Source: Eustoma russellianum (taxonomy: Eukaryota > Streptophyta > Magnoliopsida > Gentianales > Gentianaceae). Taken from it: DNA of 64,000 nucleotides. The stretch spans positions 29,883,371 through 29,947,370 of the forward strand of contig AP025049.1 in assembly GCA_036186865.1 (NCBI GenBank), in the 5' to 3' direction. The position numbers and the translations under genes are program-made. The notes beneath the pieces were generated by a model. The model had not been told where the DNA came from, searched no databases, and was given only the letters and a program-made list of their open reading frames with translations. Shown here one piece after another: positions 1-10,953 of the stretch; position 1 is the first letter of the stretch; every line of letters begins with the position of its first letter.

Positions 1-445
1 GGTTGAGCAAATCAATGTGATTGATATTTTTCCCAAAGGAATTTTTCAAAAATGTTTCAACACATTTAAATACATATATTGAGGGTCTTGACTTTACATT
101 TTCAGACCATTTAGAATCTCCAATCAATTGGAATAAAATTTTCAAATCGGAGTACTGTTTTTTTGCAGATTTGCGCTATCTGACCAAAAATATATTTTCA
201 AAGGGTTAGAACTTGAATTTTAATTTAAAATTTTTAGGAGATACTCAGAACATCTGACAGTACAATCTCGCCAAATTTCATAAGTTTTGGAGACATGTAA
301 CTATGTCTTTAAATCATTTCAAATCAGAATCTTAAAACAGAAACTGTTTTCAGAAGTTAGGTTTTTGGTTCAAAACTTTTTAAAAATAAAATTTTCCGCA
401 CATACTATTCAACCCCCCTTTTAGTGGTGCTATACAGGTCCTACT
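1..445 (+). repeat. 3' end of a Copia-A-family LTR, cut by the window start
   Basis: This stretch matches the last part of the Copia-A LTR as seen at 23400-23827. Shared parts are the fluid run about disturbed chains of short phrases such as the CGCACATACTATTCAACCCC block and the ending GTGGTGC..ACAGGTCCTAC. The element points to the plus strand and its first part lies outside the window. The final base of the expected ...CTACA is T, so the border (about 445) is approximate. It interrupts the LINE that resumes at 446. Confidence 0.75.
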
Positions 446-535
446 TATAGAGGATTAGGAATTAGAAGTTTAAGCGTGGTTCAAAAATCTTATGATTGTT
501 TACCCTGGTGGAAATATCATAATGCAAACACTTTG

Positions 536-3500
536 TGTAGCGCCCTGCACCCCGGCATAGCCGGATACGGTACGCCCGCCGTACTTCACTACGGAGACTA
601 CCAGGCGTCAATTCATAACATGTCTTAGTCCATAACCAAACATGTGGACCTTCATGCTTACACATTAACAAGTAAGCGAAACCGAGGCAGAATAAAAACT
701 TTTAAAATAAAAGCATCCAAACATCCATCATAGTCTTACAAACATGTTCACAAAATGCCGAAATCCGAAAGTCAATGTTTCCAACATAAGATCATAAAAA
801 GTTCATCCATCATGACCATCACGACAAAAACCCTTAAGTCATCCTCCTTTCGCTCTTCTACGGATAAGGAACCCTAGGCTCCTCCTCGATCCATTCAACC
901 CTATTTCCTGTGGGCTCTGGGAGGAAAAATAAGGGGTGAGTGACAACGTCACCAGCAAGTAAACCATAAATAATCATGAATTAAATGGAAAGTACATACA
1001 AGAACCAAACCCCAAAAATTTTGGTTTAGTAACATACCTGACCTTCCATCCAATATCCGTAAGTAACAAGCTCATAACTTATTAAAAGTTATAACTTAGG
1101 AGATATCAAGTCATAACATCTTAGCCTAAGTAACGGTGTACCAAGAAATCGACAAACCATTATATACAACATGCATGAGTATGCACATGGAATGCATCGT
1201 GATAAATAAGAGGATAAATTCATTCATTCTTTCTTTCTTTCAAAACATCATCATCAATAAAAACAAGAGAGTGTTCAGATCTATTCTATCCAGATCTGAG
1301 GCGGTCATATTCTTTCCTTCGAATCTATTATTTCCAGATCCGAAAACGGTCACATCATTAATCATAGTCATCAGGTTTATTCTCTCCGGGCCTGCACGGT
1401 CATAATCATCATAATCAGGTCTATTCCCTCCGGGCCTGCACGGTCATAATCATCATAATCAGGTCTATTCTCTCCGGGCCTGTACGGTCATACTCATCCG
1501 ATCAATTAACCCTGAATCTGGAACGGATTAAACTGGCCAGAAATAAATGGTACCAATGGAAAGCGTTCTTTTCAAAACCAAATCTTTGCTTTAAAAAGGT
1601 TTTTTCATCATCCTTTGTCATAAAATTCGTTTCGTAAATCATTTACATGACGATGATGCAATGTATGACGTCATTATGCAATTTGTGACAAAACGCATCG
1701 TACACACACATGTATGGTCATATTCTTTAGGCTGGAAAAATTTCCAGAATTATTGTTCTGTTTGTTCGGCCTAGGAACCTCATATCTTAGGTCCATTGTC
1801 ATGATTTCTTGACATACACATGCATAAGGGTGTCTTTTCTACTCGCCATAAAAGTTTCATAACGTTTCGAGACATGTATGACCCTTAAGCTATTAAATTA
1901 CGAAACAGGGTACTGCTGAATTCAGCAGTGCATCACCCCTCTTTTACCTTTCTTTCAAGCCCAATAAGTCTTATTTAATTTGGGCCAAAATCTGGAAAAT
2001 ACTGCAAACATACCGAGGATTAATATTAATAAGCCCACGCTGTTCAAACAGGTCTATACCGCAAGAACAAAGTCTCCCCAACTAGTTTCGTAATTCGGCC
2101 CAGTTTTCCAGTTTCATAGTGTTCACTTGATTTCAGTAGTTACCCTTTAAAATAATAATTTCAAGATGATTAATTTACATAGACATGCTCATCTATGTCC
2201 TAAGTAATTGTCATAAAATTTCCGGAGTAATATAATAACTTTTATGAGGTCATTTACTCACTTTTCCAAAAACAGGTACATGCTGATTATGGAGTGACCA
2301 ATTTTACTTCAAATTTTATTGTGACCAAACCGTAAGTTCTTTTTGGAAAATTCCAACTCACAGACTTAGTAAACACATAAGGCTAGCATCCTACCAAAAA
2401 TCATCCCATTTCATATTTCCAAGGTCCATTTTTGGGTCAATCAATACGTCACTTAAATTCTGTCCAGTCCAGTAATTCCAGCTTGACCAGTTTTACTAAA
2501 CATTCCATTAAGGATAAACCATAACTTTTTTTACCAAAATTCCAACTCTCATATTTACTACATACATAGGGCTAATATCATGCCAAAACTTAGCTTAATT
2601 GAATACTTCTCAGATCCCTTTCCAAATCATACAAAACGTCACATGAATCTGTCATGTTTCAGTGATTTTCCCCTCTTGTCACTTTATTTACTAAAAGTGT
2701 TCCAACTTAAGTTATTCTAAAAAAATGACTTACTAATCATCAAATACACTTTTTAGCATAAACTTTACAGGTTCTAATACATTCCAAAGGTCACCTACAA
2801 ATCACTTCAAAAACGATTTTGAAGGTTACACATAGCACACCTTGAATTGGCACATTTTGTACATAGTAAAGTCTATTCATGGTCTAGTTTGTGTGTCCCA
2901 TAACCCCAAAACAGCCCGTTTCATTCACATGCAAGGGCTTAAATTTCATTTTGATAATGAACATTTTACATCTAAGTCATAAAGCATACAACTTATATGC
3001 CTCCTTTACCCCACAAGTCACAATCTTCACAAGAACCATATTTACCCCACACTTTTCATCCAACCGTCCCCCTTACATATCAAAGAAGATAGCTTTACTA
3101 TATTCATCTTGAACACACATCATATTCATATTCAAAGGGGCAAAGAATCCATCTTTGAAAGAATCTCATACATGAAAGCCACTTTTCCTAAGAAATCCAA
3201 AATTTTCATGCTTCAAGCTTAACATTTTCCATCTAAGATTAAATCTTAGTAACATCTAGACATTCAAGCATATACTTACACACACAAGTCAAGAATATTT
3301 ATAGTGTACTTGCCTCTTCAAGCTTAAACCCTTCCTTAGCTTGGAACTTGGATGACATGTAGTGAAGTCTTCCTCCTCTTCAATTTATAAACCCCACGGT
3401 TTTGGAGGAGGAAAAGAACAATTCTTAGTCATTATCTTAAGTGAAAGATAAAACTAAATAGAGGCTAGATTGGCTTACCAAGATGAAGATTGAATGGTGT

Positions 3501-4408
3501 TCAAACCTCTTAAGAAACTAGTACCACTTAAGAGCTTGAAAGCTTGCACCTAGTGACCATGGGGGTCACGGTTTTTTTGAGAAAGAAAAAGGTAGAAATG
3601 TGAGCTTCACTCAATGAATTATGTAACTTAACTAAGAAGCTAGACATTCTACTTACCTAGAAGATTCTTGAGGCTTGGAGATTTTGTTCTACCTTGGCTC
3701 AAGTTAGCCGTGCACCTTGAGGGAAAAAAAGGTAAGTCTCTTGCTCCTTGTGAATTCTTGAGGGTTGAGGGTAAGAGTGTTCTAGAGTTTCTTGGAGAGA
3801 AATTTTCTTCACTAGGCTAAGTGCTTTAGCCGTTGGAAAGCAAGAGGGAAGAAGGAGGTTACCTTGGCATGGTTAGGCTAATTAGAGTTAATTAACTTGA
3901 ATTACTTTAGCCAACCAAGGTTACTTTAATGCTAACTTGGGTTATTTTATTCAGCTAGGGTTACTTTAATGCTAACTTGGGTTACTTTAGTCTTGTGGTT
4001 AACATAAAGTAACCATAGTAAGATTTGAAATGCTTCTTGGTTATTCCATGGAGGGGAATCCGGCGGATTAGGCATTTAGTAGCCATTATCATGCTTAAGT
4101 CACTTTCCAAGTGTGTTTGATAGAAAGCTATTTGGGCTTGTTTTAAGAAGGCCCTTAAGATTAGCCTTCTTATAATTTGAAAAACCTTCTAAAGCCCTTT
4201 TTATGCCTTGTGGCCGAAATTCCTTAGGCCCCTAGGTGAATTGGCCATGGTCCATAACTCATGCTTGAATGATTATAATATTTGCTTTATCAAAATAAAA
4301 TAAAAGAAGCACTAATAAAACTTAGTAAAATGCACTTGAAGGATGCAACTTCATTAATTCACTTATACAAGTCTTCAAGTACAATATGACTTTTCGTTGG
4401 GTACAACA
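536..4408 (-). mobile_element. Solo LTR of a Tekay-like gypsy family
   Basis: The ends are TGTAGCGCCC at 536 and GGGTACAACA at 4408, so on the minus strand it starts TGTTGTACCC and ends GGGCGCTACA. This matches the ends of the Gypsy-C and Gypsy-D LTRs. It is flanked by the 5-bp TSD ctttg at 531-535 and 4409-4413. There is no internal domain, PBS or PPT, so it is a solo LTR of 3873 bp, presumably left by recombination between two LTRs. It sits inside LINE coding sequence, which reads through when the insert and one TSD copy are ignored. The open frames inside it are short and unlike any known protein. Confidence 0.9.
1371..1500. repeat. 44-bp tandem repeat inside the solo LTR
   Basis: Three units of AGGTCTATTCYCTCCGGGCC followed by TGCACGGTCATAATCATCAT repeat with a 44-bp period; the CTCCGGG core starts at 1384, 1428 and 1472. 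More diverged units lie just upstream at 1265-1350. Related arrays occur at the same relative place in the LTRs at 31735-31925 and 59725-59945, and in inverted form in Gypsy-C at 28402 and 48380. Confidence 0.85.
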
Positions 4409-4413
4409 CTTTG

Positions 4414-5657
4414 TGGGTGAAATATAGTCGCAAAAAGTATGGGCAGCGGACAACGATCTACTCACATATTTATGATTCTCCTACATGGAAATGCATTAGC
4501 CGTATACATCAGTATATGTCTTCGGAGTGCAGTAGGAATCATACGTTCTTTTTTGGCGCATAGATTCGCATGGCCAATTCTCCTTGAAGTCGGTTTACAA
4601 CTTGCTTGTTACAGAATCTGTTACTTTGGATTACACTAGTTTTATATGATGGACGCGAACTCCTACGGGCTGCAATATATTTCTTTGGAAACTTGGGATG
4701 AAATCACTACTTTTAGCTGACAATTTTTAGATATGGCAGATAATTTTCCCAACACAATGTGTGTTTTGTAAAACACATTCGGATTTGCGAGATCATATTT
4801 TTCTTGGTTGTCCTTTAATACAACCCTTATGGTAGGAGATATCCTCCTCTTCTCTGGTCCGATGCCAGGTAATACAACTATACAAGCATATCTATTGCTA
4901 TGATGGCGAACTTCTTTAAAACATCATATGCTTGGCCAATTAAGAGCGGTGGTGCCATCTTTGGTGACGTGGGTTATATGGAAAGAGTATACAGGTATAC
5001 GTTTTGGGGATAATTGCTTCTCGTACTGGAGATTTTTTGAACGCGTGCGTGATCATATTGTTACCTGGTGTGCATCCACACAGGGGTATAAGTTTTCGCA
5101 AACTATACCCCATTTGGTAGCAAGACATTTCTCAACAACATTGCGTCCACTTTGTCCTATGATTACCCGATGGTTTCTGCCGCCATCAGGAAAGTTAAAG
5201 CTAAATGTGGAAGCATCGGTTGGCCACACTGCGGCGCCAGCTGGGGCAATGCTGCGGAATTCTCAAGGCGCTTTTTTTTCTGCTATTGCATTTGCCTTGC
5301 ATGCATCTCCGCCCCTACAGGCTGAGTTGCGTGCTCTTCAATATGCTCTCATTTACTATGCTCGCGACCTGTCCAACCGCTCATTGAAATGGATTGTCGA
5401 ATGTTGCTACGTTATCTCTTTACACCCGAGCAATATACAGGCTCATTGGCGGTGGATTTGCTTCGCACAATACAATTTTTGAGTCTTAATGCGGCTACCA
5501 TATCTTATTGTCCGCGGGAGGCCAATACTGCACATGCAGTATCTAGATATGGTTATCAATCGACAGGTTTGACATTATATACATCTCTCAATGATTTACC
5601 TTGTGAGGTGCATGGAGCAATTCGATTGGATACTACTACACCAAATCTACTACAATA
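4414..5657 (+). pseudogene. LINE ORF2 C-terminal part (zinc-finger and RNase H regions), broken
   Basis: This is the C-terminal end of a plant L1-type ORF2 polyprotein. The best open stretch (4928-5482) encodes a linker with VIWKEYTGIRFGD, then an RNase H-like fold starting at RWFLPPSGKLKLN, with AGAMLRNSQGAF and the acidic AELRAL motif. A second frame (5389-5658) continues with the conserved end (CPREANTAHAVSRYG). Several key acidic residues appear changed: KLNVEA where KLNTDA is seen in the sister copy at 39915, and VECC where VExD is usual. Upstream, 4414-4927 can be followed in several frames with stops. At least two frameshifts make it non-functional. The sister LINE at 39399-40372 aligns along the whole length. 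Confidence 0.8.
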
Positions 5658-6521
5658 AGATCATATCTCCCATTAGGTTGGTGCATCCATCAAATAGTTG
5701 CTTATATCAACTTTGACATAGGCAACATTGGTATGGTGTTCATCATCTTCATTTGGTTTACAGCCGCATGTATGCTTTTTGTTGGTTACTCATGTTTCAT
5801 TTCATGTGTTTTGTGAGGCGATATCTGCTGGGTTATTCTCTCACACTCGCACCACATCATCTCTTACATGGATGTGATTGTCTTACCTTGGATTGGCATT
5901 ATTATTACACAGTTGTCTGCATCATTGGTTGGTACATGCAACATGGGTACGTCATTCTATCCCTATTTTTGATTATTTTTCGAACATATACAGCTCATCA
6001 CACTTTATTCATCTCATTCATAACTTTTTTTTAAATTGAATGTGAATGAGAATTCACGGAATGAATGGAGCAAGCATAGGCAGCACCAGTGTGGAATTCT
6101 ACATGGCTGTGTTCACAAATGGTTTGCCTGTATTCGTTATAAATGCAGGCAACATAGGTATGACTATCGTTACATTTATATTCCTAACATGATTATTATT
6201 ATTGTTTTATTAATATGCCTCATCATTTGGCATTTCCTATTGGTGAGTAATCGATGGCGTGATGGAGTCATGGCAGCATTGGACAGGGGATCTCTGACGG
6301 ACGTCGCTTTAGCTTTAACATTGGCTTTGTACAGTTTAAATTCCTTGTAGTCATCTAAATTATATTAGTCGTTTACGTTATGCAGGATCACATGTATATT
6401 TTCTGGTATTACATTTATTTTTAGTAGGAGAGTCTCCTACAACATATTTAACTACGGTATTCCTCCGCTATAAGTGAGGGTATTATATTAATTAAATCAC
6501 CGGACGGTACCGCCTGTCTTT

Positions 6522-6522
<1 letters not shown>
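5658..6522 (+). other. LINE 3' UTR with repeated hairpins and a palindrome
   Basis: There is no credible coding here. The motif GGCAACAT(T/A/G)GGTA recurs at 5722, 5938 and 6149, spaced 216 and 211 bp. It forms the right arm of a hairpin at 5697-5726 (13-nt arms, one G-U pair, one mismatch) and at 6124-6152 (11-nt arms, one G-U pair). The middle copy is degraded. Near the end come the near-palindrome GTAGGAGAGTCTCCTAC (6425-6441), the TTCCTCCGC..AAGTGAGGG block shared by all LINE tails here, and the GGACGGTACCGCC palindrome. Confidence 0.6.

Positions 6523-6570
<48 letters not shown>
6523..6570. repeat. TA microsatellite at the LINE 3' end
   Basis: About 24 TA dinucleotides follow the LINE end CTGTCTTTCAA. 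A short spacer (6571-6585) separates the run from the next LTR. The minus-strand LINE tail near 58850 also ends in AT-rich simple repeats, so this may be the LINE tail and not a chance neighbour. Confidence 0.85.
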
Positions 6571-6573
<3 letters not shown>

Positions 6574-6585
6574 GGAGAGAATACA

Positions 6586-6677
6586 TGTAGCGCCCCGCCC
6601 GAAATTAGGGTTTTGGCCCAGTGCACCGGTCGTACTTTGCTACGAGAAGTACAAGGGGTCGATACTATACATGCGCA
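6586..6677 (-). repeat. LTR-E, terminal fragment left of Copia-B
   Basis: Starts TGTAGCGCCCCGCCCG, like the ends of the other gypsy LTRs in the window, and carries the shared GTCGTACTTTGCTACGAGAAG block. Copia-B then interrupts it. The LTR resumes after the TSD at 57281. No TSD for LTR-E itself could be fixed. Confidence 0.6.
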
Positions 6678-6789
6678 TGTTGAGAAATATGTTTGGATAA
6701 TTTTCAAAGGCATGATTTTAAGTGGTAACTATTTAAAAATATCATACATGGTGTTATATGTGATTAAAAGTTGAAAAAGTTGAAAAAGT

Positions 6790-7033
6790 TGACATCGATC
6801 TCTCAGTTTGTTGCACATCGATCATAGATCTCTCACATCGATCGATTCATGTAAGGCAGTGAAAGTTCAAGACGTTACGGTGAGACATCGATCTCTAAAC
6901 CTGAGACACATCGATCGATCGATGTATACATCGAACTCTCACTTTGATCGATTGATGTAGGTTAGAGGCAAACTTTGAAACTTTCGGTGAGACATCGATC
7001 TCTCAACCTGAGCCACTTCGATCGATCGATGTC
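6790..7033. repeat. ATCGAT-rich palindromic repeats in the Copia-B 5' LTR
   Basis: The pattern GACATCGATCTCT...followed by CATCGATCGATCGATGT recurs about four times within 240 bp, with palindromes ACATCGATCGATCGATGT or single-base variants. The same array is in the 3' LTR at 54616-54870 with substitutions. It lies in the first 350 bp of the LTR, in the U3 position. Confidence 0.8.
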
Positions 7034-9105
7034 CAGGGTTTTTAGGAATTATTTTCTAAAATGTGATAAAAAGGTTGTTTTTATTTGTATATTATTTATA
7101 CATGTTCATTATGTGAATATTATGTGTTTTTGTTGATTTTAAATGTGAACTAACGTGCCTTGGAAGTTTCTACAACTTACCAAAAAGGGCAAAATTGGAA
7201 TTTTGAGTTTTGTAGGAACATCACATGGTGAAAATATTTCAAGGATGTGTTCTTATACTTTATCATGACAACGGTGATATCATGATTATTTCTAACCATC
7301 CGGGTCATTTCCGGAGTTTTCACATACCAGGGGTATTTTGGTCATTTCACCCCTGAGGGCATTTTTGGTATTTTCACTCAAGGAATCTCTTGAACATATT
7401 ATTATCTTCATTCTGGAGTTAAGCTATTATTATCTTGAAGATTATATGGTGATTCTTTATCTTATTCTCTCACATGATGATATTATTGACTATGACTGGA
7501 TATGTGACGATTTGTGATGTCACATTCTGTTTTTTCTTGAAGACCCTCTTATATATGTTATGGGAGCATATTTATCATCATTATAAAGAGAATTTTATGA
7601 TGTCAAAGGTGTGGAAACGTTCACGACATTTAAGAAGAAATAGTTGGAATTTTGGTGCTACGTGTTGACATAATCTTGTCAATTATTATGTGGTGATTTC
7701 TTCTTCAAAAATCTGAGTTGATATACATACATATATGCTCAAAAACGTGTATAATCAGGTGGATATAATGGTGTACATATTTTATGAGTTGGTGACAAGT
7801 GAACCAATCAAAAAGGAGCTAGTTGACAAAAATTGACAACTAGGATATTTTCAAATATAGCCAACGGTTATATGGCTATTTGTGGCAGATTTTTTAGTCA
7901 AAATGAAGCTCTCACATGACCTATTCTTGTGCTTGGAATTGAGGTTATTTTGGTGGTATTATCCTTTCTTATTATCTTCATTTTACAAAGGATAATCAAG
8001 AGTATTTTTCCTTGGAAAATTTTAAGTAGCCAACGGCTACTAAGGGGCTGTTTTGGAGCTGTTTTGAGTTTGAACTTGTCAAATTTCCACATGCCTATTA
8101 TCTTGCCAAGAAGTTGAGGGGATAGTGGAGTATTATCCCTTGCTATTATCTTTGCTTTTCAAGCAAAATTCCATGACATTTTTGGAGATAAATTTTGGCC
8201 AACAAGGTGATGCCAAGGTGGACCAATTATGTTGTCTTATTTTGCCAAGTGTACAAGGCCAACCAATGATGTGAAGACACTTGGACTTGATGATGAAGAT
8301 GGTGGTACATGTGCATTCTTATCTTCAAGGCTCAACTTCACACTATTTCTTGTTCCATTCTTTGTAGCAAAGGTGATCTTGTTGTTTTTGTTGAGCTACA
8401 AGCTTCTTGAGCTTCATTTGTAATATTGATTAGCCATTTCTATAAGGCTATATCAATAGGTGGCAGAGGTGTTGCAACTAAGTGTTGCATAGAAGGTGAT
8501 TATCCAGGTCTTGAATAGGGTTGGTGTATAACCCAAGGATCAAGCTTGGTTCTTGTTGTAAGGTGATTCATTTCATAGTGAAATCCAAGAAAAGGTGTTC
8601 CTTGGGAATGGAGTAGGTCACATTGACCGAACCAGGATAAATTCTCGGTGTTCTTGTCTTGTTTTTTCATTTTTGTTATCTGCCTGTTTTTACTGTAGTT
8701 TTCACACAACTTGTCACGTTTTGAAAAAATAGCTAAACACTTTCAAAATTCGTGATTTTTTGTGTAGTTATACTTCAGTCTGTTAGCTTTCATTTGCAAC
8801 AAAAATCACTTGATTTGAGCAAGGGAAAATTAGTCTTTCAGTCTTTGCAAGATAACTGCTACAATCTGGCTGCAATCTGACCAGTTTTGAGAAAACTTAA
8901 ATTCTGTATTTTTCAAGAAGAGTTAATTGCACCTGGTATCCATACTCGTACACGAAATTTTAAGTAGCATCCAAACTTTCAATAAACTCACTTAGCATCC
9001 ATACTTATAGAGGAAATAGACACCTGACATCCTTGCTGACGTCATAAAGGCAATTTGCATTTATTTTTTAAAAGTTTATAGAAAAAATAATTCAAAAATA
9101 AAAAG

Positions 9106-9140
9106 AAAAACCCCACCCCACCCCACCCCACCCCACCCCA
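9106..9140. repeat. CCCCA pentamer tract at inner edge of left TIR
   Basis: About seven CCCCA units end just before the captured ATG. The mirror tract of GGGGT units is at 10020-10057 at the inner edge of the right TIR. The G-rich strand could form a G-quadruplex. Confidence 0.9.
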
Positions 9141-10015
9141 ATGCTCTCCCCATGTTCCTCCTCATCTTCCATCTCCACCGGCCCCAACCCCACCCCAAAG
9201 CCACCAATCCTACTTTCTGATTCAAACACCTCCGACTCCCAAACCAGTTCCTCATCCATTTCTCTAGAATCCAATCTTACAAACACCAGCCTTGAAAGCA
9301 ATCTCTCTATTTTAACTCTCCCTTCTGTCCCCTCTCTCCAAAAACTCTCCACTGACTCCTTAAAACTCTCCATCTCAACTCTTTGTATCACCACTTTAAA
9401 TCCTAAATCTTCCCAAGTTAACTGCTTAGCTGTCAATCAAAATCTCCTTTACGCGGTCTCTGGTAATGAAATCAACGTGTTTGATCTCTTCACGTTGTCT
9501 CTTTTTGATACTTTCAATGTCCATGACCGTTCTTCTAGATTCATCAAATCAATAGTTTTCTTGGATGATAAGATTTTCACCGCTCATCAAGATTGCAAGA
9601 TCCGTGTCTGGAAGCTAGTGAATAATCAACACAAACACATTGCCTCACTTCCTACACTTGAAGATCGTCTCAGGAATTTTATTTTCCATAAAAATTATAC
9701 AAACGTTAGGCAACACAAGAAAATATTATGGGTCGAACACTTCGACGCAGTCTTGGGATTAGCTATCAGTGATGATTTGATGTTGTTAGTTTCATGGGAT
9801 AAGTATTTGAAGATTTGGAAATCTCCCAATTTCCGATGTGGGCAGTCAATTAAAGGCCATGATGATGCTATAAACATGTTGTCATATCGCCGGAGGGGAT
9901 AATTTACACGGGGTCGGCGGATAACAGAATAAAAGTGTGGGGGAGAGGTTTTGGGGAGAAAAAATTTGGTTTAATAGCTACTTTGGAGAAACATGAATAT
10001 GATGTTTGTCTTTAG
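9141..10015 (+). pseudogene. Captured JINGUBANG-like WD40 repeat gene fragment
   Basis: The 253-codon open frame from 9141 has a Ser/Pro/Thr-rich N-terminus (residues 1-85) followed by WD40 repeats. Diagnostic phrases are VNCLAV, KIFTAHQDCKIRVWKL, the ASLPTLEDRLRNF loop, VEHFDAVLGLAI, SWDKYLKIWK and KGHDDAIN. This arrangement, with the SLPTL.D insert between repeats, fits the plant JINGUBANG family, which controls pollen germination in Arabidopsis. Family members have about seven repeats and roughly 400-450 residues; here coding breaks at about 9880 by a one-base shift. The next frame continues with IIYTGSADNRIKVWGR and LEKHEYDV, then stops at 10015 as the TIR begins. It is thus truncated and frameshifted. 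It is intronless as far as visible. Expression is unknown. Confidence 0.8.
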
Positions 10016-10683
10016 AACATTGGGGTGGGGTGGGGTGGGGTGGGGTGGGGGTGGGGTTTTTATTTTTATTTTTGAATTATTTTTTATATAAACTTTTAAA
10101 AAATAAATGCAAATTGCCTTTATGACGTCAGCATGGATGCCAGGTGTCTACTTCCCCTATAAGTATGGATGCTATGTGAGTTTATTGAAAGTTTGGATGC
10201 TACTTAAAATTTCGTGTACAAGTATGGATACCAGGTGCAATTAACTCTTTTCAAGAATTGTTTAAGGTCAGGGCCTTTTGGAAACATCAACTACACATTC
10301 TAAGGAGTGTTTTGATATAAAGATCAACCTTTTTGGTTTAGTATTCAAAGAGAAACACGTTTTCAAAATCAACAACATTCTGTCCAATTCTGTCTAAATT
10401 GACCATTTGAATCTTTTTATTTTTTGAAGGGCCAACGATCTTATTTTTGTCTGATTTTTAGATAGAGTCTTGTTAACACATTGAAGTTAAAATCTGGAAA
10501 GTTTCATAATTTTTGGAGTTGTGTACACTTATTTGTGAATTTTTCAAAAATGGGTTCTGAATATGAGGTGGTCTCAAATTCTGTTTTCAAAGAGGATTTT
10601 TACAAAGAGTAGTAGTGTAATTTCTGCTAACCACTATTCACCCCCCACTAGTGGTGTTTATTGCAGGTGCACGGTCCAACAAT

Positions 10684-10695
10684 TGGTATCGGAGC
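10684..10695 (+). other. Copia-B primer binding site (tRNA-iMet)
   Basis: TGGTATCGGAGC lies two bases after the LTR end. It matches the plant initiator tRNA-Met complement TGGTATCAGAGC with one mismatch. Confidence 0.88.
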
Positions 10696-10804
10696 GAAGC
10701 CAACACCACTCAAAAGAAGCAAGACTCAACACCATACGAACAATACAAGGCCAAGAAACAACAATTCATTCTATAATGCTTGTCTCAAATCCAAGGTATA
10801 TACA

Positions 10805-10953
10805 ATGGCTATTGTTTCTCACAAAGGTGAGTTGGAAAGTATGTCTACATAACACCCTCCTCTTTTTGATGGTAATAATTTTGTTCATTGGAAACTAAGA
10901 AAGATGATATTCTTAATGGCTATAGACATTGATTTATGGTCTATAGTTGAAGA
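10805..10953 (+). pseudogene. Copia-B gag, N-terminal part, interrupted by Gypsy-C
   Basis: ATG at 10805 starts a gag reading frame with a stop after about 16 codons (CAA to TAA), then PPLFDGNNFVHWKLRKM and IDLWSIVED, the conserved start of copia gag. The corresponding residues in Copia-A are at 20280-20400. Gypsy-C enters right after the GAAGA of IVED, and the frame continues at 49045 with GLYIPMKVV. Gag forms the virus-like particle that packages element RNA in the cytoplasm. Confidence 0.85.

Larger units (their letters stand above)
446..6522 (+). mobile_element. L1-like LINE, 3' half, decayed and split by a solo LTR
   Basis: LINE sequence is present at 446-530 and 4414-6522, with a solo LTR between. 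The first piece encodes the segment after the RT domain (GLGIRSL...WW). The second piece continues it (WVKYSRKKYG) and leads to a zf-RVT/RNase H-like tail and an 865-bp 3' UTR. The same order occurs in the better preserved LINE at 37379-40968. The 5' half (endonuclease and RT core) is missing or lies beyond the window start. The 3' end is followed by a TA microsatellite instead of poly(A). Confidence 0.8.
8920..10247. mobile_element. Pack-MULE-like DNA transposon carrying a WD40 gene fragment
   Basis: The 1328-bp element has terminal inverted repeats of about 220 bp that begin GAGTTAATTGCACCTGGTAT at both ends and differ at only a few positions. It is flanked by a 10-bp direct repeat ttttcaagaa (8910-8919 and 10248-10257), and the 3' LTR of Copia-B has the empty site at about 56838. 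Long TIRs plus a 9-10-bp TSD point to the Mutator superfamily. There is no transposase; the inside is a plant gene fragment (9141-10015). Each TIR contains a TGACGTCA site and ends internally in a pentamer run, CCCCA on the left and GGGGT on the right. Confidence 0.82.
6678..10681 (+). repeat. Copia-B 5' LTR (with nested Pack-MULE)
   Basis: Without the 8920-10247 insert and one TSD copy it is about 2.67 kb, against 2772 bp for the 3' LTR. A 90-bp block present in the 3' LTR (56187-56276), which starts in a TATAAATAG motif, is missing at 8346. The likely core promoter is therefore lost from the copy that should drive the element. ORF-like stretches such as 7474-7668 recur in the 3' LTR only because the LTRs are duplicates. 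Confidence 0.92.

Noticed and set aside
7474..7668. A 64-codon frame repeated at 55317-55511
   Set aside because: Both lie at the same place in the Copia-B LTR pair; conserved only through LTR duplication.
9106..9140. Possible telomere-like repeat
   Set aside because: The unit is CCCCA, not the plant telomere CCCTAAA, and it belongs to the MULE TIR.
9092..9436. Minus-strand 114-codon frame
   Set aside because: Antisense shadow of the captured WD40 gene and the pentamer tract.
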